Origin: Alisma plantago-aquatica
Taxonomy: Eukaryota > Streptophyta > Magnoliopsida > Alismatales > Alismataceae
Assembly: GCA_963693085.1 (NCBI GenBank)
Contig: OY856409.1
Location: forward strand, 1,620,915,211-1,620,979,210
Length of the DNA: 64,000 nucleotides
Direction: 5' to 3'
The notes under the pieces were generated by a model. It searched no databases and was not told the origin of the DNA. It saw only the letters and a list, made by a program, of their open reading frames with translations. The translations under genes were made by a program, and so were the position numbers. Below, in pieces: positions 50,641 through 59,951 of the stretch (position 1 is the first letter of the stretch; the number at the start of each line of letters is the position of its first letter).

Positions 50641-50679
50641 CACGTGGGAGGAGGGGCCACGCGAGACGTGAGGAACGTG
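50641..50679 (+). promoter_or_regulatory. Cluster of three ACGTG (G-box/ABRE-type) cores
   Basis: CACGTGGG at 50641-50648 is a perfect G-box combined with an ABRE-type core. Two further ACGTG cores follow at 50666-50670 and 50675-50679 (GAACGTGTC). One more lies upstream at 50405-50409. They are 420-460 bp before the start codon of the OXS3-like gene. bZIP factors of abscisic-acid and stress signalling bind such paired cores, so stress-induced expression is a reasonable inference. No occupancy can be read from sequence. Confidence 0.55.
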
Positions 50680-50820
50680 TCAACCCGTGCCCGACGAGGC
50701 CCAGGGCCGGCCGAGTCTTACGCGGTTGTGCCTTTCCTTATTGTTATTCAAGGCCCCCATCCAGATTAGCTGCCGCTTGTCCGCCTGGGTCAGCACGACT
50801 CCACCGGCCCAGACCCAGCA

Positions 50821-50970
50821 TCTCCTCACCTCCTCCACCTCTTGCCTCTCTCTTCTTTCTCTGTCCGTCTCTCCCTCTCTTTCCCTCTCTCTCCCCATCT
50901 CGTTCGCTCTCCCCCATTACAACACTCTCTCCTTGTCGTCCTGTCTTTATCCCTCTCTCTCATCATCATC
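50821..50970 (+). promoter_or_regulatory. Pyrimidine-rich tract (Y-patch-like) near the presumed transcription start
   Basis: About 150 bp dominated by CTCTCT, CCCTCTCT and TCTTTCTCT runs ends about 130 bp before the start codon. Pyrimidine patches are common core-promoter elements of TATA-less plant genes, and also occur in 5' leaders. No TATA box is seen close by, so transcription may start in or just upstream of it. Confidence 0.5.
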
Positions 50971-50989
50971 CGATCTCGGACCGGCCTGA

Positions 50990-51040
50990 ATGACAGCAAG
51001 TGGACAGGCCCCAGGCCAAGCAGGAGGACGAGGTGGATGA
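50990..51040 (+). CDS. Upstream ORF 1 (16 codons) in the OXS3-like leader
   Basis: ATG at 50990, TGA at 51038-51040, coding MTASGQAPGQAGGRGG. It is the first ATG after the pyrimidine tract and lies in another frame from the main CDS. Its stop overlaps the start of the second uORF as ATGA. Gly-rich content suggests no function as a peptide; the act of translation may matter more. It depends on the mRNA starting upstream of 50990. Confidence 0.45.
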   Translation: MTASGQAPGQAGGRGG

Positions 51041-51063
51041 GTGGAACAGACAAACCGGCCTAG
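51037..51063 (+). CDS. Upstream ORF 2 (8 codons) in the OXS3-like leader
   Basis: ATG at 51037 overlaps the TGA of uORF 1 by 2 nt, and TAG ends it at 51063. It codes MSGTDKPA. It closes 35 nt before the main ATG, a short distance for full re-initiation. Confidence 0.45.
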   Translation: MSGTDKPA

Positions 51064-51098
51064 AACAGCACCACCGCCACAAAGAGGAGGAGATCGCC

Positions 51099-52568
51099 AT
51101 GTCCGTGATGATGCCAAGCACCAGGGAGCTGCCTGCCAGACCAACGGCGGGGTTGCTTCCATGTAAGGCAGAGGCGGACGACCACAACCAGGGACGAGGA
51201 GGCGCTCGGCCCCTCATGAGCAAGGGGTTCCTAGGCAGGAGGAGGTCAGGGGACTCATCTGGTAGCAGCTCGTCGATCGGCGTCCCAGGAGAGAGCTCCG
51301 AGTCACCCTCCGACGAGGAAGGCGAGATGGAGGTGCAGAGCAAATTTACGCCGTCGAGGCCTCTGAGGACGTTGGGATCGCTCGAGGACTCGCTTCCCAT
51401 CAAGTAAAAATTTCATGATCCATTTATCCACTTTTTATTACCCCCCCCCCCCCATCTTCTTTGACTGTTTCTCTCTCCCTCCCTCTCTCTCCCCCACTCT
51501 ATAATTTTTCTTCGTCCTACCGATTTCCGTTTCGATGCTCTGCCTGGTTTTATCCCTGTCATCGCTGTCTGCCCTTTTCCGCAAACAAAGATTTTCTGCC
51601 TATTACATGCTATACAGCCAATAACATCTTTTGCCTGTTTCACGCTACAACCAATCACACGCCCTCTCTGATCTGGACCTGGTGTCTTCTCCCCTAACAC
51701 CTATAAGATAAATCGCCCTCCTTTTCGCCTCATTCTCTTTCATTTCGGTTTGATCGATGCAAAAGTACCGTCTTTTTAGCTTGTAATAGCCAAGAATCAA
51801 TCTGGGTCTCCTCTTTGGGGTTGGTCGTGATGAAACCCTCTTCCTATATGCCTAGCACAACAGGGGGAAACTCACCCCCATTTTACTGTACCTTAAAAAG
51901 GACGAATCTCTACTCTTCCCCCCTCTCTAGAGAATGCCTTGCCGACTCGAGATTCCGGTTCCTATTTCACTTCTGTTCCCGACCTAGGCTATCAGCGACA
52001 AAGCTACCGCTGAATGACGGAGAAACCCTTCTCAAATTTTTAATTTTTCTGTATCCTTTTCTACAGGAGGGGTCTTTCCAGCCACTTCAGCGGCAAGTCC
52101 AAGTCTTTCGCCAGCCTGGCCGACGTGGTCACGAAGCCAACCGCCACGGCGTCAGACCTCGCCAAGCCGGAGAACCCTTTCAACAAGCGTAGGAGGATCC
52201 TCATGATGGCCAAGAGGTCGTCGCAGCTCCCCAGGCGGGCATCGTGCTCCTCGCTCCTGCTCAAGGAAGACGAAGAGGAGGGCGAGGAAGGGTCATCTCC
52301 TCCTTATCCTCCTCATCCTGCTAATGCTAACGCTGCTTCTGTACCCCGCTACCCTCCGCTGCCGCTGAGGCCGCTCCGAGAAGAGCAAGGGGACGAGGAG
52401 TCCGGCGACGACACTTCGTCCACGGGTTCATGGATGGCTGCTCCGCTCCCACCCGCACCGCGCCGGCTCAGCATTGAAGGCGGCGGCAGGCCCTTGTCTT
52501 CGTTTAGACCCCCTAGGTCCTTCTCACTCACTAATCTCCAACAACACCAGTGCGCCGATGACGATTGA
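51099..52568 (+). CDS. OXS3-like: OXIDATIVE STRESS 3-like protein (two exons, 268 aa)
   Basis: The CDS joins 51099-51403 and 52067-52568. The intron (GT..AG) splits a Lys codon, and the frame is continuous only when it is removed. The start ATG has the good context GCCATGTC. The family block is unmistakable: TLGSLEDSLPIK at about residues 91-102, then RGLSSHFSGKSKSFASLADV, then DLAKPENPFNKRRR at 132-145. Before it is a Ser-rich stretch (SGDSSGSSSSIG, 50-61) and an acidic patch. The tail is acidic (EDEEEGEEG, about 169-177), then Pro-rich, and ends CADDD. Basic clusters (KRRR, KRSSQLPRR) could serve nuclear import. Arabidopsis OXS3 and its relatives are nuclear, chromatin-associated proteins that raise tolerance to cadmium and oxidants. 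The biochemical activity is unsettled. This is the only gene in the window that looks intact. Confidence 0.92.
51404..52066 (+). other. Intron of the OXS3-like gene, 663 bp
   Basis: Donor CAA|GTAAAA and acceptor TTTTCTACAG|GAGG, with a T-rich tract before the acceptor. The intron falls inside the conserved LPIK-RG block. It holds a run of 13 C (51441-51453), followed by a CT-rich stretch. Open stretches within it (51461-51697, 51815-52192) are not coding. Confidence 0.9.
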
Positions 52569-52779
52569 ATTCTTATTCTTAGTGGTAGAAGCAGTAAGTA
52601 GAGTCATGTCCTGTCCAATGGGCGATTAGCAATGTTATTACTATATATAGATGTATGCCATATATATAGATCTATAGTTAGTATATTATAGAATATGGGT
52701 TCGACCCCTTATGTAATCCTGGATCTCTTTCTGAGTCATCTGTACTCGGAAGGGCATTGCGGAATGGGGATACAGATCA
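52569..52779 (+). other. Presumed 3' untranslated and downstream region
   Basis: After the stop codon the GC content falls at once. TATATATAGA repeats occur at about 52642-52672. No canonical AATAAA is present, as is common in plants, so the cleavage site is not placed. Confidence 0.4.
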
Positions 52780-52909
52780 TATATCCTAACCGGTAAAATG
52801 GTCCTTAGCATCTTCATGTCTCATCCGTCACAGGTGGATGGATATATATCCTAACCGGTAAAATGGTCCTTAGCATCTTCATGTCTCATCCGTCAAAAGT
52901 GGATGGATA
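52780..52909. repeat. 65-bp direct tandem duplication, two copies
   Basis: ATATCCTAACCGGTAAAATG..CATCCGTCA..GTGGATGGATAT occurs twice with a period of exactly 65 bp (CTAACCGGTA at 52786 and 52851). The copies differ at a few positions only (such as CACAGG versus AAAAGT), so the duplication is recent. Confidence 0.95.
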
Positions 52910-54059
52910 TGGTTTGGTTGTTTAATGTGTCAAACCAAACCAAACCCGTCGTGTAATGCGTTGTCGGGCATATATTTTATGTAACCAGAAAAAAAAGAGA
53001 GGCGTCAGCTATCTTTTTTGCGATGAATTTGTTTTTCATTCTTAGATAATCATACATCTGAGATCACCTCCGTGAAATCGGATTACATAATAGAACTAGT
53101 GTATGTCGTTACCAGAGGCACAACATGCACTAGAGATAAAACATCTGAAAGAAGGGAGTAAATCCCGAGTGGCGGATCTAAACAATGGGGTTGGGGGTGG
53201 GGGTGGGGGGTGCTCAATGGTTCAATGGTTCAAGTCTTTTTCTTTTATTTTACAAATCAACATCAGCATAAAATAGTTGTATATGAAAGAATATTACCTA
53301 GTTTATTCAAAGTTTGTGTAAATAACAATTACAAATAGAGAAAGTGAGTACCAAGATGGCGAGAATTCCTCCCCGTATATAACATCGAACACGTTGCATT
53401 CTTTTTCCTTTTTGTTTACTTATTTATAGGAAAATCGAAATACTCCATGAGCAAAATTAGGTACTCTAATTTTTTTTTTGGATAAAAAACTTAAAAGACC
53501 AATAAATACAAAATAGACCATATAAAAAAGGATAGTACATACATTCTTCTAAAAAATGGCAATTACAAAAGTAAAAAGAAAATATCGAGATAGTGAGAGC
53601 TCTTCATACACCACATCAACATCACTTTATTAAATAACCTCTAGAATGTCAAAAAACAAACCATGTGGAAGAATAAAAAAATATCTCTCTTTTTCTCCTT
53701 TTTTTCTTTACGTATTAAAAGAAAATTTTAAACAATAGCTAACACTACACACACACACTAGCATATGATTTAAAAAAAAGTGTCCTTGTTAAGAATCAAA
53801 CATGGGTTAACAAATACAAATCATTACAAATTAACCAGTTATGCTAACAAGTTGCATATGAGTAGGTGTGGTGTCAAAAGGGTTAAAAACTACCTATTGG
53901 GCTGGTGACAATTTTCTATAAAATTGAGTTATGAAATGCATCTATTTATCGATTGCGTCTTCTAAATATATAAATACATACTTACATAGATAATTTTAGA
54001 TTGGGAGGTTAGAGCCCCAACAACCCCTGTGGATACACCCCCAATACAAGTATCTAAAT
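52910..54059. other. AT-rich gene flank, possible degraded transposon
   Basis: No gene is seen. A G-rich stretch at 53170-53214 (GTGGCGGATC, then GGGGTTGGGGGTGGGGG) and a C-rich one at 54010-54052 (AGAGCCCCAACAACCCC, then TGGATACACCCCC) are roughly complementary in composition and could be the ends of an old repeat of about 0.9 kb. Between them are short A- and T-runs and (AC)n. The identity of the repeat is not established. Confidence 0.3.
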
Positions 54060-54235
54060 AAAAGCATGACGAGAGATCGTATAGTGAGGAGATGTAAAGA
54101 TTTATAAAGTACCAATTGAAAACAATGTTGTTGATCCCTTAATAAAGACACTTTCACAGCAGAAACATGACGATCATTGTAAGATCAATTGGAATACGAT
54201 TCGTGGGTGATTGGTTCTAACTACAAGTGGGAGTC
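54060..54235 (+). mobile_element. Copia G 3' internal tail (RNase H end and polypurine tract)
   Basis: The first bases decode to fragments such as KHDERSYSEEM and SRNMTIIVRSIG, matching the far C-terminal end of copia pol, and the DNA parallels 46060-46125. It ends in the purine tract AAGTGGGAGTC before an LTR. All of the element upstream of about 54060 is missing, so it is a 5'-truncated copy or its left part was deleted. Confidence 0.7.
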
Positions 54236-54917
54236 TGTTGGTTGTGTATGCTCAAAGATCCAATCATGTGATGATTGCAATGGTATGAATGTAAATGATT
54301 TAATTATTAATAAAAGATAAATTTCTAATTTATTCTATTTATTCAGTTATGAGATAATGAAATAATATAATAAATGTCTAGAGGGTGATATTACTCAATG
54401 ACATATGTCTTCAGTTTGAGGACCTGAGAAATGAGATCATACGGATGTTAAGAGTAAATGTACATACTCTCATTATGTCCCTCATCAGATGTTATTGTGG
54501 AAGGTTGATAGACAACAATTACACATAAGATCAGAGTGTGAGTTGGTTGATGACTGAGTCTCATTGGTCATGATATGGCTATTCAAACCAAGCACACAAA
54601 TACATGTTAGAGAATAGTGTATCATCATGGAAGTCATAGTCAACACTCTTAGTGATGGTGATATTTTTGGTTCTTAGACCTAGAATCACTACACTCATCA
54701 CATGTCGTTGGGTACACTTTTACATCATCAAGCGCAGTCCTAAAACATGAGTTGTTATAACGGTGATGATTGGGTGACTTTAACATATGGGGAATGACTG
54801 TGAGTGATAGATATGAGATTTGTCTCTCCTATGGGAGCATGATATACTAGGCCTCTTGATTAGTTAGATTGAAAAAATACATGACCATGTACATGTAAGT
54901 CAATGCGTTGAGCTTAC
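54236..54917 (+). mobile_element. Copia G 3' LTR, first part
   Basis: It starts TGTTGGTTGTGTATGCTC and follows the LTR sequence up to GTTGAGCTTAC, where element H is inserted. It resumes at 62833. CTTAC at 54913-54917 is the left target-site duplication of H. Confidence 0.85.
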
Positions 54918-57807
54918 TGTCACGGAACCGTTCTTACCCCAATCCCGATCTCACTGTCTAAACAGTGGTAAAGGGATTGAAGCGCCCGTCCCTGAGTGGC
55001 CCCGTAGGATCTAACACACTGGCATATACAATAAGAAATAAATAACTCAAAACTGGATAATTGAAAAACAAACTAACCCAATATGGAGAGATATATATAT
55101 ATCTGATTTATCTTTGTCATCAGAGTGTATGAGTGCGGAAGCGATCTTATTCAATATTCCATTTGTATTGCCTAAAATCAAGAAAATCGAGACACAATCA
55201 TGCAATTGTACGGTACGCTATCAAAATCAAGCAAAGCGGTTTATAACAAAATAGTATACTTGGCATGACTTATATTCAAAAGAATAATAAGAAATTTGCA
55301 AAACCAACATTTATTCGACAAGTTTTTCAAGCAATTCAACTTTTATTACGAGTTCCCATTATGTTGTAATTCAAGAAGCATGCTTATATATCTTGTATGA
55401 CTCTATTACCCCAACGCGATGGGGAAGGTCACTAGGCCCCTTTTCACCATAGGAACATAGGAAGCCAATGTAAAAGTCCCACCTCCAAATGAGGGGGTTG
55501 TTGTACTCAATATCAGCATTATCAACATTATCAATATCATCATCATTATCAATATACGGGCAGTCATAATGGGCATTCAATTTATGTTTTCATGTTTTTC
55601 AAAATATAATATAGAAAAACAGAAGACTAATCATAGGGAACAATAGCTCATCCAAATAACTAGCCAAGCATACGGTCAAGAGATACATAAAAGTATCTTC
55701 AATACAATCAAGGAGGAGTTATATAAATAGTGTACCTTTCACCAAAGATTTTGAGTATGATCAATATTTGAATCAATATGTCAACCCTTCGAGTTAGATC
55801 CTAAAACACAATATTGGATCACTGGTCAAGATCATAATGTTCAGAATATCAGGTTTCAATATTTGAGATTAGGGTTACACTTTCCTAGGTCAACCTTAGG
55901 GTTAGGTCATCCACTTATGATTAACCAATATTTCAATTGTCCATCATTATTTCAAATATCAAGTATTTTCAAGTGTGAATGACTTTCCTAGGTTTCTAGG
56001 ATCATATGTGTTAACCCTAATTTATGGTCATTATATAAGTCCTCATATCATTTCTAGATTATCATCATGATAACTAATATCATTGGTATTCAAGATTAGA
56101 TCAAGTTTCAATTAATATTAAGAGTAAATCAGGGATCAACTTTAAGGTCAAAAGATCAAGATATGCCATAAGATTTGGATCAATCATATTGTTAATATGT
56201 CATCATTATATTCAAGATTAAATCAAGTCAACAAATATAGATCTAGATCATTAATGGGTCAAGTATGATTTTAGATCCTCAAAATGAATATTAGAGTCAA
56301 TAATTAGAGTTTTCAGTGGTTTAGTCAATATTAACCATCAACAGAGTCATTTAGACAATTTACATAATCAATAGATGAAGATTTAGGTAAATCAGTAATC
56401 ATAGTTTAGAATTAGGTTTCAAAAGTATTTTTAATGTATTAACTGGATTTTTCTGATTAAAATTGACTACTTGTTCATAATATTTGGAGCTAAGATGTAT
56501 TTTATATGATTAAAACAAGATCTAGGCATTTAATTGAATATTTTCCAAGGAGCGAGATAAAATACCTTATTTCATGAAAAGTTTGATCATTGGATGCTTA
56601 TTGGATGCCTTAGATCATGCCATGAGGCTCTATGGTCTAGGGTCTGGTTCAGGCCTTTGATTTGGCCGGTTCACTCCTCTAATAAGCTGGTTCAAAGCTT
56701 GATTGATCGGTTTATCTTGGGTTGGCTGCAACTAGATGGACCGGTGGTTCACGGGACCATCTCTCTCACGCAGCACACCTTCGTGAGCCCAGAAACAGGG
56801 TGGAGGGCCTCGCCGGCATAGAGGAGGTCTCAGAGAAGGAGAGGGTAGGAGCGGATGCGAGCAGGCTAGCTCAGTCCGCCGCCACCTCGCGGACTCAGAG
56901 AGGGCCAAAGAAAGGGGAGAGGAGGTGAGCAGCAGGAGCGCCCGAGGGTGGTCGTGCGGTGGCTTTGCTGCTTGGGGCAGCTAGAGGTCAGGGCAAATTA
57001 AGGGCATTTTGAGGCACGACGGAATGCACAAAGGAGGGTCGAGGTTTCGTGAGGTCATTGCGAGCATCGGGGGGTGTTTATATAGGGTTGGGGGCTAGGT
57101 TTTTAGGGTAGACCGAGATCTAGATGTAGCCCAGCCGCCGGAGTGAGAAAGGAAGGGCGAGGGATGCCTTTTGGCGGCACAACAGAGGATGAACGATGGT
57201 CAAAAATAGGGCTAGATCGGTTTGAAATAGTGAGGAGGGTCTTTTTGTCCGGTCAAAATTTTGAATCGAGTCCTCTTGGGGCTGATTGCCCCTTTGGGCC
57301 GCAATTACACCTTCCCGCAATCAGCGGGAGGTAGAAGATAACCCCCGGGCCATTAGATCGACCTCTAATCCACGGGAGGGAGCATCCAAGGGCTGAGATC
57401 GCCCCCAGATACTTTCCCTGGGATTGCTGACATGGAAAAGCCAATAAAAGGCAATTATAAAGGGATTTCGAGTACAAAAACTTCTAAAATTCATAGAAAT
57501 TTATAGGAATGCCCAATTGACCTCAAATTTGGACCAAAGCCTCACAAAAACGTGGAGAACCTTTATAAAAAGTTTGAGGACCAAAATATGAAGTTTGATA
57601 GATCAATTTGATTCTTTGGACAAAGTGATGAAAGAATCCAATTTGAAGTTTTATAATGTGTATAAAATCCACATTGGCCACCATATCTTGGATTTGAGTC
57701 TCAAAATGATTATGAAGCCAGGAAAAATGATTTGTCATCATGTGTGAGTATAAGGAGGGTAAAATTGGAATTAATTCATATTAATTGCTAAATTTCACTT
57801 CATCACA
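54918..57807 (-). repeat. Left (3') LTR of element H, 2.89 kb
   Basis: It runs from TGTCACGGAACC to CTTCATCACA. It includes a GC-rich section (56590-57480) and a reverse-strand TATA box (TTTATATAG on the plus strand at about 57078-57085). The minus-strand open stretch 55580-55371 is kept in both LTRs with a 9-bp in-frame difference, but shows no known family. Confidence 0.9.
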
Positions 57808-57820
57808 TCCTTCCCTCCTT
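57808..57820 (-). other. Polypurine tract of element H
   Basis: The plus strand TCCTTCCCTCCTT is AAGGAGGGAAGGA on the element strand, directly before the LTR start TGTGATGAAG. It would prime second-strand synthesis. Confidence 0.85.
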
Positions 57821-59937
57821 AAAAAGGAATTTTGTCCCCAAAATTCAAAAGCATCCTCAAAACTGGGACTTATCTAAATTCAGATCATATCCTCAAATAC
57901 TTGAATATTCTCAATTATATAATCAAAATCATGTTCTCAAGGTTCAATAATACATTCATCATAATTGGGATTCCATGTTCCATTTCATAACCAAGTTGGT
58001 ACTAACATTATTTCATCATCGAGCAATTGAGTATCAAAATCAGCACATATATTGTCCAAAATCATTATATGAGTCACTTATATGAAAGTCATCCTATTGA
58101 TCACAAATTTGGAGGGATCATATTTTAGGTCAAACAAATAGAGTTCAAGTGTACAAGGTGACTTTCAATCCCAAAATCTCAGGGTTCTAGCCTCTACATT
58201 GGCCTAGGTGGGGTTATATAGTCATGATTTGAGATTTCATATTTCAATACTTTGTGACAACATCATATTTTCAATATCATTATTTCGAGCTCAAAATCAA
58301 TGGGAAGTTCCCACCCTAGTCCTAATGAGAGCTAAACCCTAAGCCATAAATCGAAAGATTCAAATTAGTCATCATTTCAAAATTTTCAAGATTTGGGATT
58401 TTGAAGTCATTAGTCATATATATCAATGTCCAAATAGTGTGATCATAGGATTTGTATCATTATTGATATCTGATAATCACGAGTCACAAGTTCATTAATC
58501 AATATCAAGAGTCGAGATTTTAAGCATCAAAAGTTATAGGTCTGAAATTTGATCATATGTATATATATTTCAAAGCTAGGGTTTATATTCCTATTTAGAC
58601 CTTAGGGGGTATCATTCATCTATATCCAATTTCGAGCAACATTATTCAATATTCGAGCAACATATCGTAATTTCATTATCATGTTTCCAAGGTTGATGAA
58701 TGATCTAGACCTAGGTCTATCTAGGAAATAAACCACAAGCTATAGTCAACATTGTCATATTTCAAGATCATTATCAAGTCAATATTCAAGATCGAGTATC
58801 AACCATGGGTTCGACCTATTAGGCTTAGATCAACCAATCCAAAATCGGGTGAAAGGAGATACCTTTCCAAACTCTAAATAATCAATAGGATGAAAACTTA
58901 GAGGTAGTCGTGATGGGGATGTGACCTAGGTTAGGGGAGTCATGAGTCAACTACCACCCTAATCTGGCACATTACCAACATTAGTCATTATCCAATCAAG
59001 TTTATTCAAGTAGGGGGAGTATCAAAATTAAATCATATACATTGAAGTCATAAGATCAAAATTCAAGATAATAGGGCAATAATGTCAAGATTTTCAATTC
59101 TTTCCTTTCATGATCAAGGTAGTGATATAATTTGGAAATTGAGGATTTGAATTTGACATTCGAGGAATTAGAGCATCATATCAAAATCGAGATTGCAAAA
59201 GGCATTAATAGTCAATAGAGAAATTGCTTTTTGCATCATAGGTTTTACATCTTGATTTTGTGAATCCTAAATTATTCAATTTGATAGCATAGTCAAGATG
59301 TGTATAAAATAGGATACGAGTTTGCTTAATTATGTTTGAGGTTTAATCAAAATAATAGGGCAGCATGGATTTGATCAAATAGGGACCTCATCAACAATGA
59401 AGTATAAGGTACAAGTCATCCTTATTTCAACAAATCAAAATTTACCTCAACATAGGAAGCATATATTTCAGCTAATGATATTAGGGATCATACATGAGTA
59501 TTTTATTCTATGGATCAAAATTGAGTTTTCAAACTAGGGTCAGATCATGGTATCAACTTTCAAGATTTAGCGATTCCCATGCTTAAGCTACCCATAATCG
59601 AGACATCATGTGGTATAAGGTCACAAGGAAGGACCACATGAGGAGATGAGAAGACTACCTAATCTTCATCTACATGGGTGGCTTAGGATTGTCCTTAAAG
59701 AAGAGATGAGATGCTAGAAGACTCTCTAAGGTTTCACAAGAGAACCTTTAGGTCCAGTTCTGGATCAATTGAGGCCAGGTAGAGCGGGGGATCTCAGCCA
59801 CCGTGAAGACGGATAGGAGAAAATTATGTCAGGACCCCGAGCCTAGACACCTCAATTTTCACCATTATGGACTTTAGGGATTCTTGGGTGTAAGAGACTT
59901 GAGAAATTATTTACTTAAAGTATATGAGAGTGTGTAA
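57821..59937 (-). mobile_element. Internal region of element H, non-coding
   Basis: About 2.1 kb of AT-rich DNA rich in TCAAGAT, CAATATCA and ATCAAAAT words. There is no open frame longer than 60 codons and no retroelement motif. It would supply packaging and priming signals only. Confidence 0.75.
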
Positions 59938-59949
59938 GCTCTGATACCA
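59938..59949 (-). other. Primer binding site of element H
   Basis: GCTCTGATACCA is a perfect reverse complement of TGGTATCAGAGC, 2 nt from the LTR start at 59952. Confidence 0.9.
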
Positions 59950-59951
59950 AC

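Noticed and set aside
50544..50993. 149-codon GC-rich open frame upstream of the OXS3-like gene
   Set aside because: Long open frames are expected by chance in GC- and CT-rich DNA. It has no ATG start (it opens at GTG), and the sequence is low complexity.
51000..51098. Extended N-terminus of the OXS3-like protein
   Set aside because: The in-frame extension begins with GTG and has no upstream ATG before the stop at 50991-50993. The ATG at 51099 has a good context and is chosen.
52688..52710. tRNA-like T-arm (GGTTCGACCCC)
   Set aside because: No acceptor, D or anticodon stem can be formed with the AT-rich sequence upstream.
56594..56928. Open frames in the GC-rich part of the element H LTRs
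   Set aside because: They recur at 61615-61949 only because the LTRs are recent copies. They are antisense to the element and have no family match.
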